From Peredibacter starrii (GTDB lineage Bacteria > Bdellovibrionota > Bacteriovoracia > Bacteriovoracales > Bacteriovoracaceae), in NCBI RefSeq assembly GCF_034259205.1, contig NZ_CP139487.1:3100001-3164000 (forward strand): DNA of 64,000 nucleotides, written 5' to 3'. Numbering within the stretch: the stretch's first letter is position 1; each line of letters begins with the position of its first letter. Under the pieces are notes generated by a model. The model saw only the letters and a list, made by a program, of their open reading frames with translations. It searched no databases and had not been told where the DNA came from. The translations under genes and the position numbers were made by a program. This document shows positions 42,372-50,800 of the stretch, one piece after another.

Positions 42372-44180
42372 ATCTTCAGTGGGCTGCGCGTTACTTGTCT
42401 TTGGTTCAAAATAGGATTGGCTCGTTTCATCATTAAGAACTTGCATCAACTGGGCCTGTGCCTGTTTAGAAACACTCACGAACATCTTATCGTCTTTGCG
42501 AACTTTAAATTGTTCATGAAGCATAAGCTCGTCGTGTTTTCTAAATCTCGTCACCATTTCTTTGGCGCGATCTTTATCCACTCCCATTTCAACCAAAAGA
42601 TCTCCGATAAAGAGAATACTTGAATCGATGGTTTCACGTTTTACGTGGGTAATCCCAAGTTCCATTAACTCAAAGGCGTGACCTCTGTTACGTGCACGAG
42701 CAAAGATATGCAGATGAGGAAAATGATCACGCAGAAGCTTTGCAGTTTTTAACGAGGCCTCCATGTCATCAATGGCGAGAACAAAATACTTTGCTTTTTT
42801 TGCACCCGCGGCCTCAAGTAGATCTAAACGAGAAGCATCTCCATAGTAGACCTTGTGGCCAAATTTACGAATGAGTTCAATTTGTTCAGAATCATGGTCA
42901 ATGGCAATGAAGGGAATACTTTGTGAACGAAGCATACGACCAAACATTTGACCGAAACGACCAAACCCAGCAATGATGACTTCCGGTGATTCATCTTTAA
43001 TCGAATCATATTTCGGTTCAACTGCTTCCTTGTATCTCATGGCGTTCCATTTATCGAGACCCAGAACCAGGAAAGGACTCATGGCCATAGAGAGTGTCAC
43101 TACCGCAGTCAGAAGATCCACAGTTGCTTGAGGCGCAAGTTTTGAACTTGTTACAATTCCAAAAATCACAAAAGCAAATTCCCCGCCCTGAGCAAGGTTA
43201 ACTGCCATTTGTCTTGAGTTCTCATGGTCGAAGCGAAAAATTCTTCCGGCGGTATAGAGCACCAGCATTTTGAGAAACACATACGCGATGGCAAGGCCAA
43301 TGACGAAGAATGGTTTTGAAGCGATGAGATCAAGACTCACTCCCATCCCTACTGCAATGAAGAAGAGACCCATTAGTAAGCTCTTAAATGGATCGATATT
43401 TGCTTCCAGTTCATGACGATATTCAGAATCGGCCAGAAGAACTCCGGCGATAAACGAACCAAGAGCGGCAGAAAGGCCAACTTTCATCATGAGAGATGCA
43501 ACCCCCAGTACAACGAAGAGAGTTGCGACTGTGAAAATCTCTTTGGCGTTAATGGAAGCAATTCCACGGAAAATTGGTCTAATTAAAAAACGGCTAGCAA
43601 GAAAGCCGAAGATCAAAAATGAAGGAAGGAAGATCATAACACTTCCAAGAGAAGCGTTTGATTCACCTGTTGCCGCCAATGCTGGAATGATCGCGAGTGC
43701 AGGAATGGCAATTAAGTCCTGCATGAGAAGAATAGAAAAACTCGCCTGACCAAACTCAGTTCTGAATTCATTTCGTTCAGTGAGGGTTTGAACCGTGAAA
43801 GCGGTTGATGAAAGAGAAAGGGAAAAGCCAATAACCCCTGCGGCCAAAGGAGAAAGCCCACTCATGAGACCAATCCCCATAAAAATGGCACTGGTTAAAG
43901 CGACTTGAGTTCCACCAAGTCCCAGGAGATTTCTGCGCATCGACCAGAGCTTGGGAGGTTGAATTTCCAAACCAATGATAAAGAGAAGAAGCACCACTCC
44001 CAGTTCCGCGAAGTGCAAGACACTTTCTGATTCACGGATGAGTTTAAGTCCAAAGGGTCCCACGAGAATTCCTGCGATGAGGTAACCCAAAACAGAACCG
44101 AATCCTAATCTATTAAAGATGGGAACCAGGACAACAGCTGAACCGATAAATACAAGAGCTTGGTCTAAATAATTAGTCAT
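42363..44180 (-). CDS. Kef-type K+/H+ antiporter with RCK (TrkA-N) domain
   Basis: 605 residues. The first 380 form a CPA2 cation/proton exchanger: GYLIAGILVGPFGLKLI, LLLFIIGLEI, SLSSTAFTVQTL, MQDLIAIPAL. Residues from about 405 are a Rossmann RCK domain, VIIAGFGRFGQMFGRML with GDASRLDLLEAAGA, which binds nucleotide or glutathione adducts and gates the transporter. Length and layout match KefB/KefC. The 50-residue C-terminus is polar. Roles: potassium efflux, pH and electrophile stress. Confidence 0.88.
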   Translation of the reverse strand: MTNYLDQALVFIGSAVVLVPIFNRLGFGSVLGYLIAGILVGPFGLKLIRESESVLHFAELGVVLLLFIIGLEIQPPKLWSMRRNLLGLGGTQVALTSAIFMGIGLMSGLSPLAAGVIGFSLSLSSTAFTVQTLTERNEFRTEFGQASFSILLMQDLIAIPALAIIPALAATGESNASLGSVMIFLPSFLIFGFLASRFLIRPIFRGIASINAKEIFTVATLFVVLGVASLMMKVGLSAALGSFIAGVLLADSEYRHELEANIDPFKSLLMGLFFIAVGMGVSLDLIASKPFFVIGLAIAYVFLKMLVLYTAGRIFRFDHENSRQMAVNLAQGGEFAFVIFGIVTSSKLAPQATVDLLTAVVTLSMAMSPFLVLGLDKWNAMRYKEAVEPKYDSIKDESPEVIIAGFGRFGQMFGRMLRSQSIPFIAIDHDSEQIELIRKFGHKVYYGDASRLDLLEAAGAKKAKYFVLAIDDMEASLKTAKLLRDHFPHLHIFARARNRGHAFELMELGITHVKRETIDSSILFIGDLLVEMGVDKDRAKEMVTRFRKHDELMLHEQFKVRKDDKMFVSVSKQAQAQLMQVLNDETSQSYFEPKTSNAQPTEDIV

Positions 44181-44203
44181 GGTTTACATTAGCAGTCCTC
44201 GCA

Positions 44204-45316
44204 TTAAATGTCTTCCTTGAGCTTCAATCGTTTTTTTACGATGTAGGCCCCTCCCCACCAAAAGATAGAAACACATAATCCAATGAGAACAACCACCAAT
44301 GCCAAAAACCAAACCGATGCTCGGAATTCTTCCTTCAGAGCCTGTAACATCTGGGCCCTTTGAGGTTGATGATTATTGATCTGAGTTAGCATGCTGTTTA
44401 AAGTATTCACTATTCCATGGGCCTCTTTTAAATCATCACTCCAATTGGCCCCACCTGAGGCTGCCTTTGGAAGTTTGCCTGCTAATTGTTTAGTGTTCAG
44501 AACTAATTCATTAAGCTGGGCAACCAATCCGGTAAAATCATTCACTACAGGTTGAGTCTCATTAATTTTGCTCCAAAGATCCTGAGACTTTGACATGCGG
44601 ATTGAAACATCATCCATGATCTCGTTGGTACCTAGTCTTGCCTGAAGTCGAATGAGCCCAGGAAGATGTTGGGCCAGAAATATTCCTCGGTTTGCCACTA
44701 AGACCATTTGGTCCACCGCCTTAACGGTGCTTTTAGTTCCAACCAGCAAGTTGGAAATCGACAACGTCTCCAGAAAATTTCCAGCGCCATTATTGACCTT
44801 CGAGGCGATTCCAGAGAAATCCCCAATTCTTATTTTCTCTACTCTAAACTGCCCTGGATTTTTTTTAAACCACTGCCGAGCGAGTTCATCCACTTGCTTT
44901 AACTGCTCATCAGTCATGAGTTTCTTTGCAATGGCCTCAATATCATCCTCGGAGACTTGAAACGCTTTCCAAAGTTGATTACCGGCCTTCCCATAATGTT
45001 TGGGAATCCAGTAGTCACGAATCACAACCTTATTGAGTTTTATAAAAACCAACATATCCAGAAGATTCACTTCAGGATAAGGACCGGTTGCGATTTTTAA
45101 AGACTCAGATTCGTAAAGAAGGTATTCACGTAGTGAGGTTTCACCGAGCTCGGTAGTGCGATACATCTCAGGATTGTAGTAGGCCTGAACGACCCTCTCC
45201 ACAAAACGACTAAAAAAGCGTTGAACATCTTCCTGTAATTCAAGCTGGTCCATCTTTGGACGGGCCAATGTAGAGCATGAAATACAAAAAATTAAAAAGA
45301 AGAACAGCTTCTTCAT
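44204..45316 (-). CDS. exported membrane protein with coiled-coil region
   Basis: 370 residues from ATG 45316, which opens a signal sequence (MKKLFFFLIFCISCSTLA); an ATG at 45352 would add 12 residues. A mostly helical periplasmic region ends in a C-terminal transmembrane helix (FLALVVVLIGLCVSIFWWGG) with a basic cytoplasmic tail (KKRLKLKED). Near residue 290 QLNELVLNTKQLAGKLP suggests coiled coil. Single conserved-looking unit 23 nt downstream of the antiporter start (same strand), so possibly cotranscribed. Family not recognised. Confidence 0.65.
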   Translation of the reverse strand: MKKLFFFLIFCISCSTLARPKMDQLELQEDVQRFFSRFVERVVQAYYNPEMYRTTELGETSLREYLLYESESLKIATGPYPEVNLLDMLVFIKLNKVVIRDYWIPKHYGKAGNQLWKAFQVSEDDIEAIAKKLMTDEQLKQVDELARQWFKKNPGQFRVEKIRIGDFSGIASKVNNGAGNFLETLSISNLLVGTKSTVKAVDQMVLVANRGIFLAQHLPGLIRLQARLGTNEIMDDVSIRMSKSQDLWSKINETQPVVNDFTGLVAQLNELVLNTKQLAGKLPKAASGGANWSDDLKEAHGIVNTLNSMLTQINNHQPQRAQMLQALKEEFRASVWFLALVVVLIGLCVSIFWWGGAYIVKKRLKLKEDI

Positions 45317-45365
45317 GATGAAAGCATATTCAGAAGCAGAGTTTCTTAACAAGACCCGTGGGAAT

Positions 45366-45390
45366 AAAAAGGCCCATCCGAAGATGGGCC
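45366..45390 (-). terminator. intrinsic terminator after metzincin paralogue B
   Basis: Minus strand: 8-bp stem GGCCCATC / GATGGGCC with TTCG loop and five T. Confidence 0.9.
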
Positions 45391-45419
45391 GACCTTTAGA
45401 AAAAAATCAGGAAAACAGT

Positions 45420-46241
45420 TTAAAGTGAATTCCCAATGGAACTGATCATTCGTCCGATTGCGTAAGGAACAGAGTAATCACGGCTCGTCGAGTAAGATGT
45501 AGCGTGACCAAAGCCAATTTTGTGCAACCATTCATGGAACAAGTTTGCAGCGACTCCACCTGTTGAGTTTGTATTGAAGTACTTAGTGTTCACCCAAATT
45601 CGCTTGCTGTTTGCGTAAGTATAACCCACAGTCGTTGTGGCGGCGTAATACAACTCAACTTCCATATTCATCGTATTGTTTTTTTCCGGGAAAAGTTTTT
45701 CAGCAGCTTCCAGGATCTTTTGATAGATCTGTGCATTTGTAAAACCACCATTATCGACGAAAGTCTTCTTTCCGTTGTATGTGTGATTTAAAACTCGGCT
45801 GCGAAACTCTTCAGTTGCCACTACGGCCTTAATCATCTCAATGGCCTTATCAAACTTGGCCTGCTGAGTAGAAGTTGTATTTACAAAAAGAATGTCGGTA
45901 TCAAATGTGTAGGCCTCAGTAGGAAGACCACCTGTTGTGCCGCCAGTAGTTGAACCGCCAGTTGTAGATCCTGTTGTTCCACCAGTGGTAGATCCAGTCG
46001 TGCCACCTGTTGTTGAACCAGTAGTTCCACCACCAGTTGTAGTACCTGTAGTTGAACCAGTTGTGCCTCCGTCAGTTGAGCCAGTTGTTTCACCGGTCAC
46101 TGGTGGTTGAGTCACTGTACAATCAGTTGAACCCGTTTCCTCTGCTTGCGCTGTATCTGTACAATCACTTCCCGATCCGTCGTCTTTATTACAAGCGACG
46201 AGGAAAAGAGATAAAAATAATAGGGCCCAGATTTTGCTCAT
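45420..46241 (-). CDS. lipid-anchored metzincin-like metalloprotease (paralogue B)
   Basis: 273 residues: lipoprotein signal LLFLSLFLVAC, then a linker of about 75 residues made of Gly-Thr-Thr-Gly-Ser repeats (after TGETTGSTDGG), then the catalytic domain. The zinc motif is HEWLHKIGFGH (His236, Glu237, His240, His246) followed by RDYSVPYAIG. Shared blocks EFRSRVLNHTYNGKK, NAQIYQKILEAAEKL and NTKYFN tie it to the proteins at 22.1 and 49.3 kb. The long flexible tether would let it work away from the membrane surface. Repeat length is likely variable between strains. Confidence 0.8.
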   Translation of the reverse strand: MSKIWALLFLSLFLVACNKDDGSGSDCTDTAQAEETGSTDCTVTQPPVTGETTGSTDGGTTGSTTGTTTGGGTTGSTTGGTTGSTTGGTTGSTTGGSTTGGTTGGLPTEAYTFDTDILFVNTTSTQQAKFDKAIEMIKAVVATEEFRSRVLNHTYNGKKTFVDNGGFTNAQIYQKILEAAEKLFPEKNNTMNMEVELYYAATTTVGYTYANSKRIWVNTKYFNTNSTGGVAANLFHEWLHKIGFGHATSYSTSRDYSVPYAIGRMISSIGNSL

Positions 46242-46362
46242 GTACCTTCCTTGGTTTTGCTACAGACACTTCCCTGTCTCTGCATTCGTTGATGTGTAAA
46301 GTGATCCTCACACAGAGCATTTTGGTGTTTAAGGTAGGCAAGAAATTCGAATATGCAGGGAT

Positions 46363-46394
46363 TGTGGAAGGAAAATGGGCCTCCACACTTTTTT
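46363..46394 (+). terminator. orphan terminator-like hairpin in a gene-poor gap
   Basis: TGTGGAAGG and CCTCCACA pair with one bulge, followed by CTTTTTT. No plus-strand gene precedes it; the 319-nt gap 46242-46560 otherwise shows nothing convincing, so a short transcript may end here. Confidence 0.35.
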
Positions 46395-46560
46395 AAGATT
46401 TGTGGGTTATAAAAGTGCCCGCTCTTTTGGAAAAAGCCTCTAATTACCTAGAAACCTATTCTTCCCCTCATAGTAAAAGGAGAAACTCACTAAGTTAGGT
46501 ATTCAGACTTTATTTAATCTTTAGCAAATAAAGGAAGGTAGAAGTGTTAAAATATCAACT

Positions 46561-46683
46561 ATGGAACTCTGGCTATTGGTTCTCTATGCTTTAACCATCT
46601 ATGCCCTTTACATCACAATCGAGAATGATGATGAAGGAATTGATGATCAAGATGAAGATGAATATTTCGTTGATTCAATGTGA
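46561..46683 (+). CDS. small membrane protein with acidic tail, 40 residues
   Basis: Reads MELWLLVLYALTIYALYITI (one transmembrane helix) and then an acidic tail rich in Asp/Glu (ENDDEGIDDQDEDEYF). The architecture is convincing for a single-pass regulator-like protein, but the ribosome site is weak (GAAG about 15 nt upstream). Function unknown. Confidence 0.42.
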   Translation: MELWLLVLYALTIYALYITIENDDEGIDDQDEDEYFVDSM

Positions 46684-46805
46684 TGTGATTTTTTACATGC
46701 CTGATTGTCTTCAAAACTAATTCGAAATAGAAAGCTTCAACCACCAACAGGCGTATCTCACGCGAAGGATTTGAACTTTCACATTCCCCTCTCACAGGTC
46801 TTTAG

Positions 46806-46836
46806 TTTGGGCCGGAGCTCTCACTCCGGTCCCAAA
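46806..46836 (-). terminator. hairpin downstream of the trans-sulfuration gene
   Basis: TTTGGGCCGGAG pairs with CTCCGGTCCCAAA with one bulge. The stem is strong but the T-run is missing, so it is a hairpin of uncertain terminator strength. Confidence 0.45.
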
Positions 46837-46839
46837 TTC

Positions 46840-47985
46840 CTAGGCAAGTGCTGCTTCTAAATCCCTGATCAAATCCTCTGCGTCCTCAAGTCCGACTGAT
46901 AGTCGAACTGAATATGGTGTGAGTAGCATCGATTCACGCTCTTCTGGTGTGAGATCGAGCCCAAAGAATGCGAGCGTAGGTGCGATGACTGATTCAGTTG
47001 AACCAAGACTTGCTGCCAATTGAATGAGTTTTAATTTGTGACAAAAATTATCCGCACTTTTTGCAATAGAAGGATCCACTTCAAATGAGATGGTACTTCC
47101 CATGTCTCTCATCTGTCTTCGGGCAAGTTCTGAATTAGGATATCTCACCCATTTAATTTTCGGATGGGATTCAAGAAACGTTACAATCTTTTGGGCCGTT
47201 TCAGTCTGTCGAGCATAGCGAAGCATATAGGTCTTAAGGCCCCGAGTAATAAGGTAGGCAGCATGAGGATCAAGGGCCGCACCTAACTGCAGACACATCT
47301 CACGAATTTGCTTAAGGACAATGCTCTTACCAGCAATACAACCGGCGATAACATCTCCGTGACCATTACCAAATTTGGTGAGACTATGGATCATGATGTC
47401 TACATCGAATTGAGTATGCTGATGAAGGCCCGCAAAGGTTCCGTCCATACTTACTAGTACATTATATTTTCGGGCGACACTAATGATCTTCTCAATATCA
47501 GCGATCTCAAGGTTGGGATTAGAAGGACTTTCAAAATGAATGAGCTTGGTCTTTCCAGATACAATGGCACTTTCTAGCTGATTCATCTCCGTCAAACTTA
47601 GAAACGTTGAGGTAATTCCAAAGTGAGAAAGACTGTCACGGATAAACACACGGCTGGGACGATAAGACTCTTTAAAAGAGATGATATGATCTCCGGTTTT
47701 AAGAAGCCCCAGAAAAGTTCCAGTCAAGGCCGCGACACCTGATCCAACCACCATACAATCTTCACGCTTTTGAATTTCAGCGAGAGTCAATTCCAACTGT
47801 CGTGTGGTGGGATTCGAGACCCGAGAATACATAAACTGTTCAAAGTAAGGTTGAGATTCACTTGGATAATATTTTGCCGACAGAAAAATCGGTTGAATCA
47901 AAGGTTTATTGCCTTCCGGAATTTTAATTTCTACCGGGTGATTAAGCTTGGTGTTTACGTTCCATTCAGATCTATTTTTTTGCAT
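46840..47985 (-). CDS. PLP-dependent trans-sulfuration enzyme (cystathionine synthase/lyase-like)
   Basis: 381 residues of the Cys/Met metabolism PLP family. YSRVSNPTTRQLE is the hallmark entry motif, GSGVAALTG holds the phosphate site, VSMDGTFAGL and HSLTKFGNGHGDVIAG contain the PLP lysine (Lys in SLTK). Length matches cystathionine gamma-synthase or gamma-lyase. The family converts homoserine esters, cystathionine or cysteine/methionine; the exact reaction is not readable, and no other sulfur genes are adjacent. Confidence 0.85.
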   Translation of the reverse strand: MQKNRSEWNVNTKLNHPVEIKIPEGNKPLIQPIFLSAKYYPSESQPYFEQFMYSRVSNPTTRQLELTLAEIQKREDCMVVGSGVAALTGTFLGLLKTGDHIISFKESYRPSRVFIRDSLSHFGITSTFLSLTEMNQLESAIVSGKTKLIHFESPSNPNLEIADIEKIISVARKYNVLVSMDGTFAGLHQHTQFDVDIMIHSLTKFGNGHGDVIAGCIAGKSIVLKQIREMCLQLGAALDPHAAYLITRGLKTYMLRYARQTETAQKIVTFLESHPKIKWVRYPNSELARRQMRDMGSTISFEVDPSIAKSADNFCHKLKLIQLAASLGSTESVIAPTLAFFGLDLTPEERESMLLTPYSVRLSVGLEDAEDLIRDLEAALA

Positions 47986-47997
47986 ATTTCCCTCGCA

Positions 47998-48888
47998 TTA
48001 AAATGCGTATCCCATAATTCCACTGAAAGTAAGCGCGATATCATTCGCATCCGCCAGGACCCCTTCGTCATCTTTGACATGTAGGTAAAGCCCACCAATC
48101 CCTGCTCCAAAAGTAAATCCACTTCTAAAGAGCCAATTCGCGGAGAAGTCGGCCTTCATGACCAGCCCTAAGTCTCGATCAAAAGAAGTTCCTCCCATAA
48201 GATCAAGCTTTGCAAAGATTGAATTATTAAAATCAATCTTATCCCCCACCATGAGAGTTGGCCCTACTAACCAGTAGGCCCCTTCTCTGCGTACTTCAGA
48301 GCTATCAACACTGACTGTATCTTCTTTGGTTGAATAATAACCGGACTCAAAAGAAAGTCCCTTCTTAATGGAGCTAGCTTTTTCAATCTCTTCAACAAAT
48401 ACGGAGTAACGGGCCCCTAATAGACCCCCGTGCCGTGCTGTTTGCTCGTCACCCTCGCCGATAATCGTTGTTCCTTGTAACGTCGCCATTTGAGATATTT
48501 GGAATTTCTCCTTATCACCAGTGGCATAGTCATAAAAGAGAACGGGGACATAGGGAATCCAGGCAACAACCACCACCACTCCAACGATGGCGAAAATGAC
48601 AAGTGCTGCGTCCTTCGTTCCACCAGTACCAAAATCGGTAAAGATATCAGCAAAGTTATTGGCGTCATTACTGGCCTTCTCTAGACGCTCCTCTTCTTTT
48701 TTCTTTTTGATTTTTTCTTCGTCGGTTTGTGAAAGATGAATTTGGTGGGCCTTGCCGCTTTTTACAAGGTGCTCAAATACCTCGGGTGAAACCTCTCGCA
48801 CAACAGGGCCTTTCTCCGCAGCAAAGGATACTTTCGGCAAAAGAAGAAGACACAAAAGCAAGGAAAGGCATGATTTCAACATACCCAT
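47998..48888 (-). CDS. exported membrane protein with beta-barrel-like C-terminus
   Basis: 296 residues: signal peptide (LLLCLLLLPKVSFA), a charged helical segment (DEEKIKKKKEEERLEK), a transmembrane helix (ALVIFAIVGVVVVVAWI) and a C-terminal half of beta-hairpin type strands (FAKLDLMGGTSF, FSGIMGYAF) with aromatic C-terminus. Unknown family. It follows the trans-sulfuration gene upstream in the same direction with 12 nt between. Confidence 0.62.
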   Translation of the reverse strand: MGMLKSCLSLLLCLLLLPKVSFAAEKGPVVREVSPEVFEHLVKSGKAHQIHLSQTDEEKIKKKKEEERLEKASNDANNFADIFTDFGTGGTKDAALVIFAIVGVVVVVAWIPYVPVLFYDYATGDKEKFQISQMATLQGTTIIGEGDEQTARHGGLLGARYSVFVEEIEKASSIKKGLSFESGYYSTKEDTVSVDSSEVRREGAYWLVGPTLMVGDKIDFNNSIFAKLDLMGGTSFDRDLGLVMKADFSANWLFRSGFTFGAGIGGLYLHVKDDEGVLADANDIALTFSGIMGYAF

Positions 48889-48917
48889 ATTTGATCGTAA
48901 CCATCGGCATCTGTAAA

Positions 48918-49274
48918 TTAATGAATCAGGTTAAACTTTTGCTTTTCTTCTTCTGTGTATCCGTAATCCACAGTTATCTCTTCGCCGGATTTAATTTCTC
49001 TCAGGGATTCGATGCACAGAAGCTTCTTTCGATAGTTAAAGTAGAAACGACTATTAGGTTGGTTCGAATGGTTATAAAGAGAGCCATTCCCGAGGGCAAG
49101 CGCAACTAACTTTTTGCTGTATTGATAAACATAGCCCTCTAACGTAGGACCGACTTCATGCAGATCCATCAGAAGTAGTTCACATTCTTCAATGATTTGT
49201 TGTTTCTCAATTTTCTGATCGGCAAAAACACCACGACCCTTCTTCGGGTCATGTTCAATGAAGACCTTAATCAT
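48918..49274 (-). CDS. SET-domain protein (putative lysine methyltransferase)
   Basis: 118 residues from ATG 49274, which shares the sequence ATGA with the stop of the upstream metzincin gene, so this start is preferred over the TTG three codons earlier. The minimal SET fold is complete: GRGVFADQKIEKQQIIEEC, LYNHSNQPNSRF (SAM-binding NHS/NP motif) and GEEITVDYGY (catalytic Tyr). SET proteins methylate protein lysines. It is an unusual partner for a secreted protease, because it has no signal peptide and should act inside the cell. Confidence 0.82.
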   Translation of the reverse strand: MIKVFIEHDPKKGRGVFADQKIEKQQIIEECELLLMDLHEVGPTLEGYVYQYSKKLVALALGNGSLYNHSNQPNSRFYFNYRKKLLCIESLREIKSGEEITVDYGYTEEEKQKFNLIH

Positions 49275-49846
49275 AGTTTCCAAGGCTTTCTTGCGAGTTC
49301 CCTTACAATGTATCCAATGCCATAAGGAACAGAATACTGTCGCTTCCAGGTCGCCTTATAGTCATGATCGAACCCTAGTTTATGAAGCCATTCATGAGTA
49401 AGATTTGAAGCAACATTCGCTGGGGTATGGCGGTTAAAGAATTTGGTGTTCATCCAGATACGTTTGCTACGGGGAAGTGTGTAGCCCATCACTTTCGAAT
49501 CATGATCAGTATAAAGTTCCAACTCAAGATCCATAGCATTGTTACGCATAGGTTTTAGCTTCTCGACCCCGGCCAGAATGGCATTATAAATTTGTAAATT
49601 GCTCATGCCGCGGTTATTCGCAAATCCCTTTCTGCCGTTATATCGATGATTCAAAATTCTTCTTCTGAATTCAGGCGAAGTGAATACTTTACGAAGAAGT
49701 TCAATTGCCTCATTTACTTTATCTTCTCGAGTCCGACTCATTCGAAGCATTTTTACATTAAATTCAAATGTATAAGCGGCCTCGGGAACAACAGCAAATG
49801 AATTGAACGAAAACAGTAAAGTTAAAAGAAGAAATAGTGATCTCAT
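49271..49846 (-). CDS. short secreted metzincin-like metalloprotease (paralogue C)
   Basis: 191 residues with a signal peptide (MRSLFLLLTLLFSFNSFA). Zinc motif HEWLHKLGFDH (His151, Glu152, His155, His161) followed by RQYSVPYGIG. Blocks EFRRRILNHRYNGRKGF, EKLKPMRNNAMD, GYTLPRSKRIW and NTKFFNRHTPANVASNL link it to the two other paralogues. Its stop overlaps the SET-domain start by 4 nt (ATGA), so the two are made together. Confidence 0.8.
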   Translation of the reverse strand: MRSLFLLLTLLFSFNSFAVVPEAAYTFEFNVKMLRMSRTREDKVNEAIELLRKVFTSPEFRRRILNHRYNGRKGFANNRGMSNLQIYNAILAGVEKLKPMRNNAMDLELELYTDHDSKVMGYTLPRSKRIWMNTKFFNRHTPANVASNLTHEWLHKLGFDHDYKATWKRQYSVPYGIGYIVRELARKPWKL

Positions 49847-49922
49847 TCAGGCTCCTTTTCGAGGAGCCTAGTCTGGCATAAAAAATCGACAAATGAATAC
49901 TAATGGCGGCAATTGCCCCGCA

Positions 49923-50657
49923 CTAGTTTTCCGCGACTTTTAAAGTTGCTGAAAAAACGACTTTTTGATCCTGTGTTCTGAATCCCTGAAATTGGAATTT
50001 GTCCTCTGACAAAGCACCACCGTAAATCACGATCGTGTCATTTGACATGGTCTCTGCGATGAAATTCACCTCATATTCTTTCAAGGTATATTGGCGATGC
50101 TTGGCCTCTGAAATGGAATCCAAAATCCATTGAGCATAACGAGTATTATTAACGTGTCCATTGAGATCGAGATCGCTATTGCGAACTTGGAACTGGGCCA
50201 TTTCTTTTAAATCATTTTTGAGATGGATCTTCCCTGCTTCCAAAAAGGGTGGCGCGTCCATGCGGAATTGACCTTGATCCTGCAGTCCAACTGCGGCAGG
50301 TTTTCTGGTCTTTAAATCAAGGATCAGCCATTGAGTGGTACATTCACCGAACTTCTCACCTTGATCTAGAATCTCAAAATCCCGAACGGCAAAAATGCCA
50401 TTGATAGGACGGACCCAGGTCCTGAGTTCAATATCGTCACCCCACTTGGGCCAACGGTTCATACTAAGTTTTTGTCTTGTGAGCACCCAAGCGGTCTGTT
50501 CCTGAATCATCGCCTCATAACCGTGTCCCAGATGAGTGGCATGAATCCAGGCGGTGTCCTGAAGAAGATTCAAAAGACCATAAAGTCCTAACTTCTTCTG
50601 AGGATTCACCAGAAAAGTATTAACATTGTATGTTTGGGTCCAGATAGTTTCTTTCAT
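49923..50657 (-). CDS. acyl-ACP thioesterase
   Basis: 244 residues with a double hot-dog layout: WTQTYNVNTFLVNPQKKLGL at the start and DLDLNGHVNNTRYAQWILDS near residue 175, the NxHVNNxxY catalytic region of acyl-ACP thioesterases. AWIHATHLGHGYEAM and WVRPINGIFAVRDFEI also fit. It releases fatty acids from acyl carrier protein. It is the last gene before a terminator-containing gap. Confidence 0.85.
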   Translation of the reverse strand: MKETIWTQTYNVNTFLVNPQKKLGLYGLLNLLQDTAWIHATHLGHGYEAMIQEQTAWVLTRQKLSMNRWPKWGDDIELRTWVRPINGIFAVRDFEILDQGEKFGECTTQWLILDLKTRKPAAVGLQDQGQFRMDAPPFLEAGKIHLKNDLKEMAQFQVRNSDLDLNGHVNNTRYAQWILDSISEAKHRQYTLKEYEVNFIAETMSNDTIVIYGGALSEDKFQFQGFRTQDQKVVFSATLKVAEN

Positions 50658-50669
50658 AGATATAAAAAT

Positions 50670-50697
50670 AAAAAGGCCATCCTAAGACGGCCTTTTT
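50670..50697 (-). terminator. intrinsic terminator after the response regulator gene
   Basis: AAAAAGGCC (50670-50678) and GGCCTTTTT (50689-50697) form a 9-bp stem with flanking T/A runs and work in either direction; on the minus strand it follows the response regulator by about 100 nt. Confidence 0.8.
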
Positions 50698-50800
50698 AAT
50701 CCAGCTTGGTTATCAGTTTTGATTTTACTCTCAACTGTTTCATCTGAACAAGATCAGAATATGAAAATTAGGCCCAGATGTGAAGAAACTTATTCTCATT

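Noticed and set aside
45881-46093. Alternative-frame ORF across the Gly/Thr repeat linker
   Set aside because: It is the frame shadow of the repetitive tether, with no ribosome site.
46613-46795. Minus-strand ORF and tRNA-like T-loop (GTTCAAATCC) near 46750
   Set aside because: Only four of five T-stem pairs form and no acceptor, D or anticodon arms could be assembled; not a tRNA or a convincing remnant.
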